DNA of 58,672 nt from an uncultured Pelagibacteraceae bacterium. Lineage in GTDB: Bacteria > Pseudomonadota > Alphaproteobacteria > Pelagibacterales > Pelagibacteraceae. The stretch covers positions 1-58,672 of the forward strand of contig CACFZB010000002.1 of NCBI GenBank assembly GCA_902570715.1. Direction: 5' to 3'. The notes beneath the pieces were generated by a model. The model saw only the letters and a program-made list of their open reading frames with translations, was not told the DNA's origin and ran no database searches. A program made the position numbers and the translations under genes. This document shows positions 51,979 through 58,672 of the stretch, in pieces. The stretch's first letter is position 1; every line of letters starts with the position of its first letter.

Positions 51979-53274
51979 ATGATTAATACAAAAGATATAG
52001 TTATTGATTACTTTAAATCTGGCATAAAAAGTAAAAAAGATTTCAAAATTGGTGTTGAACATGAAAAGTTTTTATTTAATAACCAAAATAATAAAAGAGT
52101 TGATTATCAAAAAATAAAAGAAATGTTTTCAGCCTTGTTAGAATTTGGCTGGAATCCAATTTTAGAAAAAGAAAATGTAATTGGATTAAATAAAGGGGGA
52201 AAAAATATTACTTTAGAACCTGGTAATCAAATTGAATTATCCGGAGATAAACTAAATCATATTCATGAAGCTTGTGCCGAGTCCCATGATTATTTATTTG
52301 AATTAAAACAAGTCACAAAAAAACTTAATATTAGTATTGTAAGTGCTGGATTTGATCCAATATCAAAACTTCAAGATATTCCAAACAATCCTAAACAAAG
52401 ATATAAGCTTATGACTAAAGATATGCCCCCCAGGGGTGAGTTGAGTTTAGATATGATGTATCGAACTTGCGGTACACAATTGAATATTGATTACAATTCT
52501 GAAACTGATTTTATGAAAAAATTTAGAATCGTAAATTCAATTGTTCCTATTTCGATAGCTTTATTTGCAAACTCTTCAATTGTAGAAAAAAAGAAAAGTA
52601 ATTATTTATCTTATCGTTCAAGAGTTTGGCAAAATACTGCTCGAGGAGGATTGCCTAAATTATTTTTAGAAAATTTAGATTTTGAAAAATATTCGGACTT
52701 TATTATTGATTTTCCGATTTTATTTATTCATCACAAAGAAAAATATTTATCAGGAAAAAAATATAAGTTTAAACATTTCATGGATGGTAAAATAAATGAA
52801 ATTAATAATCGCCTACCAAATGAAAATGATTTAGCCACACATTTAAGCACAATTTTTACTGAAAACAGATTAAAAAAATATATTGAATTAAGATCAATGG
52901 ATACTTGCGGCTGGGATTGCTTATGTTCAGGTCCAGCATTTTATATTGGAATGTTATATGGAAACCTAGATGAAGTTTATGAAATAATATCCAAATGGGA
53001 TAAAAACAAAATAATAAATGCATATCTTGAAGCTCCTCAAAAAGGTTTTAATACCCAATTAATGGGAAAAGACCTTCTTTATTGGTCATCAACTTTATTA
53101 GATATATCTAGAAAAGGATTAGAAAATAGAGATGTTCTGAATAAAAGTGGCAAAAATGAATCTTTATTTTTAAATCATTTACAAAAAGTAATTGATAATA
53201 AAACAACTAATGCAGATCAAATGATTAGTAAATTTTCTAAAAATAAAGATTTAACTGAATTATATGACAAATAA
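51979..53274 (+). CDS. gshA: Glutamate-cysteine ligase (plant/alphaproteobacterial type)
   Basis: A 431-residue ligase making gamma-glutamylcysteine, the first step of glutathione synthesis. It belongs to the type also found in plants: FKIGVEHEKFLF, LEPGNQIELSGD, PRGELSLDMMYRTCGTQLNIDYNSE and RVWQNTARGGLP are diagnostic, and YIELRSMDTCGWDCLCSGPAF is near the end. Cysteines at 158 and near 310 could take part in redox control known in plant enzymes, but this is unproven here. It overlaps gshB by 11 nt. Confidence 0.93.
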   Translation: MINTKDIVIDYFKSGIKSKKDFKIGVEHEKFLFNNQNNKRVDYQKIKEMFSALLEFGWNPILEKENVIGLNKGGKNITLEPGNQIELSGDKLNHIHEACAESHDYLFELKQVTKKLNISIVSAGFDPISKLQDIPNNPKQRYKLMTKDMPPRGELSLDMMYRTCGTQLNIDYNSETDFMKKFRIVNSIVPISIALFANSSIVEKKKSNYLSYRSRVWQNTARGGLPKLFLENLDFEKYSDFIIDFPILFIHHKEKYLSGKKYKFKHFMDGKINEINNRLPNENDLATHLSTIFTENRLKKYIELRSMDTCGWDCLCSGPAFYIGMLYGNLDEVYEIISKWDKNKIINAYLEAPQKGFNTQLMGKDLLYWSSTLLDISRKGLENRDVLNKSGKNESLFLNHLQKVIDNKTTNADQMISKFSKNKDLTELYDK

Positions 53275-54190
53275 GATTGTTGCAATTCAAGGTAACCATC
53301 CATCAAAACTAAATCCTATAACAGATACAAGTATTTTTTTAGCGAATGAAATTCAAAAAAAAAATTATAAAATTTTTTATTATGAACCTAAAAATCTATC
53401 TATTTTAAATTCTCAAGTTTTTGCGAATGGTTTTTTTATAAAATTTGATTATAGTAAAAAAAAATTTTTTAAAATATTAAAAAAAAGAAAATTAAATCTT
53501 AAAGAATGTAAATTTATTTTAATACGACAAGACCCACCTTTTAATTTGGAATACATTTCCTCAACTTATATTCTTGACTCAATAAAAGATAAAGTAAGAA
53601 TTATTAATGATCCTACCTCAATAAGAAATATTTCAGAAAAACTTTACTCTAGTAGGTATCAATATTTTATGCCCAGCACAATTTTTACGCAAGATATTTA
53701 TGAAATTAAAAAATTTTTACAAAAATACAATAAGGTAATTATCAAACCTATTCATGGTTTTAGTGGAAACAATATACATTTACTTACCAAATTTGATTCA
53801 AAATTTATTACCAAATTTATTCAAAAACATAATTTCATAATGTGTCAAAAATACTTACCAAAAATTTACAAAGGAGATAAACGTGTGTTTTTAATTAATG
53901 GTAAAATTAGTGGAGCCATTTCAAGAATTCCCAAAAAAGGATCATTTTTAAGCAATCTGAGTAAGGGCGCTACAGCGGTGAAAATTAAATTAACCAAGAA
54001 AGAAATTAAAATTTCTAAATTAATTGCAAAACAATTAAAAAAAGAAAAAATATTCTTTGCAGGTATTGATTTTATTGATCAAAAACTCAATGGAGATATT
54101 AATGTTACTTCCCCTACTGGATTAAAAACTCTATATGATCTATCAAAAATAAATTTGGCAATAACTTTTTGGAAAGAACTCAAAGCATGA
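53264..54190 (+). CDS. gshB: Glutathione synthetase
   Basis: A 308-residue ATP-grasp enzyme that adds glycine to gamma-glutamylcysteine. Visible: ILIRQDPPFNLEYISSTYIL, NDPTSIRNISEKLYSSRYQYFMPST, VIIKPIHGFSGNNIHLL, GDKRVFLINGKISGAISRIP and the C-terminal DINVTSPTGLKTLYDLS (the usual EINVTSPTG motif with D for E). Together with gshA it gives a complete two-step glutathione pathway in one operon. The stop overlaps the next gene by 4 nt (ATGA). Confidence 0.93.
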   Translation: MTNKIVAIQGNHPSKLNPITDTSIFLANEIQKKNYKIFYYEPKNLSILNSQVFANGFFIKFDYSKKKFFKILKKRKLNLKECKFILIRQDPPFNLEYISSTYILDSIKDKVRIINDPTSIRNISEKLYSSRYQYFMPSTIFTQDIYEIKKFLQKYNKVIIKPIHGFSGNNIHLLTKFDSKFITKFIQKHNFIMCQKYLPKIYKGDKRVFLINGKISGAISRIPKKGSFLSNLSKGATAVKIKLTKKEIKISKLIAKQLKKEKIFFAGIDFIDQKLNGDINVTSPTGLKTLYDLSKINLAITFWKELKA

Positions 54191-55047
54191 AAGACTTAAC
54201 TGATCAACAAAAAGGTTCTTTGATGGCTTTTGTGGCTGTAATGTTTATTACACCAGACTCTTTATTTATAAGACTTTCAAATGTTGATACATGGGGGTTA
54301 GTTTTTTACAGAGGAATAATTCCTTTCATAACAGTTTTTTTAGGAATGTTATTAATTTATAAATTAAATTTTTTTAAAATTCTCTTTAATAGTGGTTATC
54401 ATGGGATTCTTTATATTTTTACATTTAGTTTAACAAATATTACTTTTGTAGTTTCAATTCAAAATACTAACGTAGCTAACACACTAGTTATGATTGCAAC
54501 TGCCCCTATGTTGTCAGCAATACTTGGTGCTATATTTTTAAGAGAACCACCTGATAAAAAAACATGGATTTCAATAATAGTAACATTTTTTGCTATATTA
54601 TATATTTTTTTTGACTCCTTAAAATTAGGTAATTTTTTTGGAGATATTCTTGGATTTATAACTGCACTGGGTCTTGCAGTGGGTGCAGTAACTATTCGTT
54701 CTGCTAAATCAAAAAATTTAGTACCAGCTGCAGTTGTTGGTAAATTATTTGTTGCTACTTTTGCTCTATTTTTTATTGAAAGTTTTTTACTATTCGAAAA
54801 AGATCTAATTATTGTGCCATTAATGTGTATCCTCTGCGTAGCTATTCCTTTTGTCTTAGTAACTATAGCTCCAAGATTTATACCCGCAGCTGAAGTCAAC
54901 TTATTTTTCTTGTTAGAGACTATTATTGGTCCAATTTGGGTATGGCTAATTATTAAAGAACAGCCAAGTTTAGAAACACTTCAAGGAGGGGTAATAATAA
55001 TAATGACTATCGCAATCCACTCATTTTTAAAGCTAAGAAATTCTTAA
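54187..55047 (+). CDS. EamA/DMT-family transporter
   Basis: A 286-residue inner-membrane protein with about ten hydrophobic helices and two EamA repeats (MAFVAVMFITPDSLFIRLSN and LGFITALGLAVGAVTIRSAKS). The ATG at 54187 overlaps the gshB stop by 4 nt; an upstream in-frame ATG 6 codons earlier lies inside gshB and is less likely. Co-location with the glutathione genes suggests export of a thiol or related metabolite, but the substrate is unknown. Confidence 0.86.
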   Translation: MKDLTDQQKGSLMAFVAVMFITPDSLFIRLSNVDTWGLVFYRGIIPFITVFLGMLLIYKLNFFKILFNSGYHGILYIFTFSLTNITFVVSIQNTNVANTLVMIATAPMLSAILGAIFLREPPDKKTWISIIVTFFAILYIFFDSLKLGNFFGDILGFITALGLAVGAVTIRSAKSKNLVPAAVVGKLFVATFALFFIESFLLFEKDLIIVPLMCILCVAIPFVLVTIAPRFIPAAEVNLFFLLETIIGPIWVWLIIKEQPSLETLQGGVIIIMTIAIHSFLKLRNS

Positions 55048-55104
55048 GCTTGTCACAATTAAGACTTGATTTAATAATACATCGCAAATAATTACATCAA
55101 TTTT

Positions 55105-56391
55105 ATGAATAAAATTTTAAAAAATTCGTGGGCATTGTTTTTAGGAATGGGCTTTATAATGATGGCCTATGGTTTTCAAGGTTCATTGCTGGGAGTAAGG
55201 GCTGTTCAAGAAGAATTCAGTTTAACATCTACGGGGTTCATGATGTCTGGATATTTTGTAGGATATTTCATTGGTGCAGCGACAATTCCAAATATTATTT
55301 CAAGGGTTGGTCACATTAGAGTTTTTGCTGCTTTCGCTTCTTTAGCTTCTTTGGTTATATTGGTACATTCAATTATTATTAATCCTTTTGTTTGGTTTTT
55401 GTTAAGAGTTTTAACTGGAATAAGCATGGTTTGCATCTACACTGTCGCTGAAAGTTGGTTGAATGACAGATCAAGTAATAAAAACAGAGGAAGTGTTTTA
55501 TCTATATATATGGTCATTCTATATGGGACAATGGGGTTTGGTATGTTTTTATTAAATTTTAGTTCACCAACAAATTTTCAGCCTTTTATTCTAGTTTCTG
55601 TAATAACTTCAGCTGCTCTGATACCTATTTTATTAACGAAAAAAAAACCACCTACATTTAAAAGAATTCAAGCAATGTCCATGAAAAATTTATATGAAGC
55701 TTCACCTTTAGGCTTTGTGAGTTCTTTTTTTTATGGCACTATTCAATCTGCTTTATTTACACTATTAGCTGTTTATGCGAGCTCAATGAATTTTACAATA
55801 TTAGAAATTTCAATAGTAACCTTTTTATTGGCAGTTTCTGGTGCAATTGCTCAATTTCCTATAGGTAAATTATCTGATATATATGATAGAAGAAAGGTTT
55901 TAGTAGTATCTACTTTTGGTGCAGCTATCTTTGCAATAATATCTATTCTAGTTTCAAGACAAATGTACCTGCCTGAAGGTCTTGCAACTAGCAAAACTTG
56001 GTTTTATATATTTTTTATTCTTTTTTCATTTTGTAGTTTACCGATGTTTTCATTAATACTGGCTCACACAAATGATAATATTTCTAAAGAAAAATTTGTT
56101 GCTGCTGGAGCTGGTCTTCAATTTTTATTTGGATTAGGGGCAATGAGTGGACCTTTTTTATGCTCTATAATAATGGATTTAATTGGTCCAAATGGATTTT
56201 TTCTATTTCTATTCTTATTTCACTCTGTAATAGGAGTATTTGGAATGTATAGAATGAGAGTAAGGGAAACAGTTGACAACCCAGATTCACAGTTTGTCGC
56301 AATGCCTCAAACAATTACACCTGCTGGAATAGAACTTAATCCGACAACTGAACCAATTGAAGAGCCAGATAGAAACGAAAAAACTATTTAA
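55105..56391 (+). CDS. MFS transporter (YcaD-like)
   Basis: A 428-residue 12-helix major facilitator. Motifs like those of YcaD are seen: MMSGYFVGYFIGAATIPNIISRVGHIRVFA, then TGISMVCIYTVAESWLNDRSSNKNRG, and in the second half QFPIGKLSDIYDRRKVLVV. The C-terminal tail (about 395-428) is hydrophilic and proline-rich. The substrate is unknown. It is preceded by a 57-nt spacer and not coupled to the glutathione genes. Confidence 0.87.
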   Translation: MNKILKNSWALFLGMGFIMMAYGFQGSLLGVRAVQEEFSLTSTGFMMSGYFVGYFIGAATIPNIISRVGHIRVFAAFASLASLVILVHSIIINPFVWFLLRVLTGISMVCIYTVAESWLNDRSSNKNRGSVLSIYMVILYGTMGFGMFLLNFSSPTNFQPFILVSVITSAALIPILLTKKKPPTFKRIQAMSMKNLYEASPLGFVSSFFYGTIQSALFTLLAVYASSMNFTILEISIVTFLLAVSGAIAQFPIGKLSDIYDRRKVLVVSTFGAAIFAIISILVSRQMYLPEGLATSKTWFYIFFILFSFCSLPMFSLILAHTNDNISKEKFVAAGAGLQFLFGLGAMSGPFLCSIIMDLIGPNGFFLFLFLFHSVIGVFGMYRMRVRETVDNPDSQFVAMPQTITPAGIELNPTTEPIEEPDRNEKTI

Positions 56392-56409
56392 TCAACAGCT
56401 AATAATCCC

Positions 56410-56422
56410 TTACAGGTTGTAA
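56410..56422. repeat. 13-nt inverted repeat after the MFS gene
   Basis: TTACA-GGT-TGTAA (56410-56422) is a perfect 5-bp inverted repeat with a 3-nt loop, flanked by CCC on both sides, in the 116-nt spacer. No T-tract follows, so it is a poor terminator candidate. It may be an operator, or chance. The rest of the spacer is featureless AT-rich DNA. Confidence 0.2.
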
Positions 56423-56507
56423 CCCAATATAAACATTTTAATTTTAATTTATAAAAATTTTTATTGAATAAATTGAATTTCTTTAGTGAAATAATCTTAT
56501 TAAAAAA

Positions 56508-57242
56508 ATGGCTATTAAAAAAAAAAAGAAAACAAAATATAAAAAAGAATCTGGCAAACTTGCAAAAATTGCATCTTTTACAACAAGTTCTTTAAGTAGT
56601 GCCTTTTCAAATTATAAAAAAAATAAAGAACTGCAAAAAATTAAAGCTATTAAATTACAAAAGCTAGAAGAGAAGAATCAAATCTTAAAGGATAGAAAAG
56701 AATTAAAAGCTTGGGAAGAAAGACTTATTAAAGAAAGTAATAAAATTAAATTTAATGAAGATGAATTAAGAAATAAAGAAAAAGAAATTAAATTAAAAGA
56801 AGAAAAACAAAGAATAGAAAATGACAGATTGGTCAAAAAAGATGAAGATCTAATTATTGTTACCAAAGAATTAAGAGAAAAAGAAAAACAATTAAAAATC
56901 AGAGAAGAAGAGCAAAATAGAAAAGATATTGACCTAAAAGTAAGAGAGGATGAACAAAAACAGAAGGAATTAAAAGAACAAAGAAGAAGAAATAGAGAAT
57001 TAAAAGTACTAAAAGAAGAAGAAGACAAGAAAAAACAACTTGAGTACGTTAAAATTAAAGAATGGGAAGAAAAATTTGATAGAGAGCAAAAACTTAAGGA
57101 ACAAGAAGAAATTAGAAGAGAACAAAGATTAATACAAAAAGAAAATGAGAAAAAAGCTAAATTTGAGAACCCTGATAATGACTCAAATAATCAAGTTAGT
57201 GGTTTAGAAAAATTTAGTATTGATAAGTCAAAAGAAAACTAA
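56508..57242 (+). CDS. Lysine/glutamate-rich coiled-coil protein of unknown function
   Basis: A 244-residue protein with a very basic N-terminus (MAIKKKKKTKYKK), a short Ser/Thr-rich patch (about 22-34) and then about 170 residues of near-continuous charged helix built from Lys, Glu, Arg, Gln and Leu (for example LREKEKQLKIREEEQNRKDI). It ends with a short polar tail. There is no membrane segment or signal peptide. The composition suits a long coiled coil or single alpha-helix, perhaps a scaffold or nucleic-acid-binding protein. I do not recognise a family. It is the only gene of its kind in the window. Confidence 0.75.
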   Translation: MAIKKKKKTKYKKESGKLAKIASFTTSSLSSAFSNYKKNKELQKIKAIKLQKLEEKNQILKDRKELKAWEERLIKESNKIKFNEDELRNKEKEIKLKEEKQRIENDRLVKKDEDLIIVTKELREKEKQLKIREEEQNRKDIDLKVREDEQKQKELKEQRRRNRELKVLKEEEDKKKQLEYVKIKEWEEKFDREQKLKEQEEIRREQRLIQKENEKKAKFENPDNDSNNQVSGLEKFSIDKSKEN

Positions 57243-57245
57243 AAT

Positions 57246-57692
57246 CTAATCTATAACAGAGATCTGATCACCTATAAATATATTTGAAGAGGATAAAATT
57301 TGACATCTTAAACCTCCTCTTCTTAAAAATTCTTTTAAAATATTAGTTTGATTTAACATTTCCGTAAGATGTCTACATGGCCTACATAAATCAATTCCCT
57401 CTACTTTCGTGTCGCCTATTAATAGTTTTTTTCCTATCAAGTCATTAAGTTTCACACCTTTGGTAATTATGTTTCTTCTAAAATCTATGTAAGGAATATT
57501 TAATCCAAATTTTGTATTGTAATAATCTATATTTTCAGACTCAATTAAAGATAATTGACAATAAGGATCATTATAATCATCAAAATGTCTATCTCCTACA
57601 ATACCCTTATTAGCTAAAACTTTTATTGAGTCCACTTCTTCAATTTTTTTATTATTATTACTAGTTATTCCTAACTTTAAAACTTTAGACAT
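57246..57692 (-). CDS. MOSC domain protein
   Basis: A 148-residue stand-alone MOSC domain, a fold that handles sulfur or binds molybdenum cofactor. Visible: KGIVGDRHFD (29-38), which has the family's GDRH, FRRNIITKGVKLNDLIGKKLLIGD, and the metal/sulfur cysteines in DLCRPCRHL (Cys103 and Cys106). A C-terminal LRGGLRCQILS-like segment (here RRGGLRCQILSSS) is typical. Activity is unknown; a link to moaB is possible. It converges on the coiled-coil gene with 3 nt between stops. Confidence 0.88.
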   Translation of the reverse strand: MSKVLKLGITSNNNKKIEEVDSIKVLANKGIVGDRHFDDYNDPYCQLSLIESENIDYYNTKFGLNIPYIDFRRNIITKGVKLNDLIGKKLLIGDTKVEGIDLCRPCRHLTEMLNQTNILKEFLRRGGLRCQILSSSNIFIGDQISVID

Positions 57693-57733
57693 AATTTACT
57701 ATTTAAAGATAACATTATAATATTTTGAAATAA

Positions 57734-57961
57734 ATGAATAAAGAAAATGCATCTAAATTGTGGAAAATCATTCAAGAAGCTGGCGATTATTTGAAAGGAC
57801 AATTACCAGACCATCCAAACCACCCAAAAGGAAGAAATCCATATGCTCATGTAGCTTTATGCATAAAAGAAAAATTTTCCCAAAGTTACAAAGATATACC
57901 TGATGAAAAATTTAAAGAAGTTATAAACTATATTGATTATTTAAAAAAAAATCCTAGTTAA
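57734..57961 (+). CDS. Small protein of unknown function (75 aa)
   Basis: A 75-residue protein, probably cytosolic, with no signal or membrane helix. It has a distinctive central segment LPDHPNHPKGRNPYAHVALC (His, Pro, Gly, Asn and a Cys) flanked by helices. The His/Asp/Cys cluster could bind a metal or nucleotide, but I recognise no family. Its start is 41 nt from the divergent MOSC gene, and its stop is 1 nt from the convergent amidinotransferase gene. A real gene is supported by the low-complexity-free sequence and its fit between neighbours. Confidence 0.7.
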   Translation: MNKENASKLWKIIQEAGDYLKGQLPDHPNHPKGRNPYAHVALCIKEKFSQSYKDIPDEKFKEVINYIDYLKKNPS

Positions 57962-57962
57962 T

Positions 57963-58672
57963 TTATTGTTTAGGAAAATAGTCTTTTAAATTACCTTCTC
58001 TATAAACATCTGCTGTACAACAATGAAGGCCACCACCAAATGCATATGCATCTCTTAATTCAACAGGAACAACTTCCATACCAAGTTTGTCAAGTTGTTC
58101 TGCTTGGTACTTTTCACTTTTTTCTACACAAACAGTTTTTGAATCTAAAACTAATACATTCATTGAAAGCCAAACAGATGAATAACAAAGAGGTGGTGGC
58201 TCGTTATGAGCAGGCTGAGCAGCATCAATAATTTCCCATCCATTGTTTTCAAATAGTTTTCTTTGATCTTTTGGTAATCTTCTTTGAGGATTGTTAATTA
58301 TTAGTCCCTCTTTAATTGGAGTAAAAGTTGCATCAATGTGTATCGGATATGGATCTCCAGGAAAGTTAACAGCATGAACTCTGTGATCTTTATAATGTCT
58401 TTTTAACCAATCTATACCTTTTAAATTTGTTGTAAAACCATGCTGAACTACTAAGTCTTTTCCAAATCTCAAAACATCAGCAGCATCAAATAATGGTTCT
58501 TCTTCAGTTGTTACAAAAAATTTATCTTCAGTCCATTTGAGTCTTTTTTGAATTCCAATTTTATCAGATAAATAATCCTTTCGATAATCAGCATTTGTTA
58601 ATCTTGGCTTAGGAGCAGACTCGTGCCTCATATTTGGATCGCTATTATAATACTCTTTCAAGAGAGGTCGGT
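57963..58672 (-). CDS. Glycine amidinotransferase-like protein (5' part missing)
   Basis: The frame is open to the right window edge, so the N-terminal part is missing. A TTG at 58661 is not the start, because RPLL continues upstream. The 236 visible residues resemble arginine:glycine amidinotransferase: RPLLKEYYNSDPNMRHE, LFDAADVLRFGKDL with the catalytic aspartate region, HIDATFTPI with the catalytic histidine and GGGLHCCTADVYREG with the catalytic cysteine. Homologues transfer an amidino group from arginine to glycine or another amine. The acceptor in this organism is unknown. Confidence 0.87.
   Translation of the reverse strand, partial: RPLLKEYYNSDPNMRHESAPKPRLTNADYRKDYLSDKIGIQKRLKWTEDKFFVTTEEEPLFDAADVLRFGKDLVVQHGFTTNLKGIDWLKRHYKDHRVHAVNFPGDPYPIHIDATFTPIKEGLIINNPQRRLPKDQRKLFENNGWEIIDAAQPAHNEPPPLCYSSVWLSMNVLVLDSKTVCVEKSEKYQAEQLDKLGMEVVPVELRDAYAFGGGLHCCTADVYREGNLKDYFPKQ

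Noticed and set aside
54459-54899. 146-residue minus-strand open frame inside the EamA gene
   Set aside because: It is antisense to a membrane protein whose helices and repeats are clear.
56678-57028. 116-residue Ser/Phe/Leu-rich minus-strand open frame
   Set aside because: It is the antisense of the Lys/Glu repeats of the coiled-coil gene; its low-complexity composition follows from that.
1-58672. Prophage, defence system, CRISPR array, insertion sequence or tRNA genes
   Set aside because: No integrase, transposase, direct-repeat array or cloverleaf was seen; gene content and base composition are uniform from end to end.

Overview
This window looks like a chromosome segment of a SAR11-clade alphaproteobacterium (Pelagibacterales, 'Candidatus Pelagibacter'-like). 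The reasons are the very low GC content, spacers of 0-140 bp, many 1-12 nt gene overlaps in both the co-directional and convergent arrangements, lysine/asparagine/isoleucine-rich proteins, and a tandem SAM-II/SAM-V riboswitch in front of a homocysteine methyltransferase, an arrangement described from Pelagibacter and marine metagenomes. About 64 protein genes fill the window. No stretch over 300 bp lacks a gene. I found no tRNA, rRNA, insertion sequence, prophage or CRISPR array.

Left part (1-12.6 kb): the 3' end of a DUF1244 gene; moaB facing a TauE/SafE permease; the riboswitch-controlled methyltransferase; an EamA exporter with a YbaK-type deacylase; glnA; and a small unknown gene. These are followed by one long leftward Fe-S assembly operon, iscR-sufB-sufC-sufD-sufS-sufU-sufT-(A-type carrier). 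A sequence in front of iscR matches the IscR type 1 operator at 23 of 25 positions, which suggests feedback control by Fe-S status.

Middle part (12.6-34.4 kb): anmK, tyrS, an AsmA-like protein, prfB with an intact programmed +1 frameshift, a class A penicillin-binding protein, RNase E/G, thiS-thiG, aroQ-accB-accC, an NDUFA12-type protein with a DUF2155 protein, a free-standing homologue of the C-terminal part of B12-dependent ribonucleotide reductase, aspS, the hda/DUF2066/purM/purN neighbourhood, ndk and pepA.

Right part (34.4-58.7 kb): the outer-membrane biogenesis run lptF-lptG-lptD-surA-like-pdxA-rsmA; gmk with the leftward fatty-acid genes fabD-fabG-acpP; rpsF-rpsR-rplI-dnaB; an RND/MMPL exporter; cvpA-purF; a PhnZ/TmpB-like HD protein; glutathione synthesis (gshA-gshB); two transporters; a lysine/glutamate-rich coiled-coil protein; a MOSC protein; a small conserved-looking unknown; and the C-terminal part of a glycine amidinotransferase-like gene cut by the right edge.

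Most of the window is core housekeeping. The signals most worth a second look are the tandem riboswitch, the iscR operator, the loss of the zinc-link motif from RNase E/G, the orphan NrdJ C-terminal protein and the HD protein that keeps all six metal ligands of PhnZ-type diiron oxygenases. I did not see a clearly new multi-gene system. Family assignments rest on motif recognition from memory, not on database searches.
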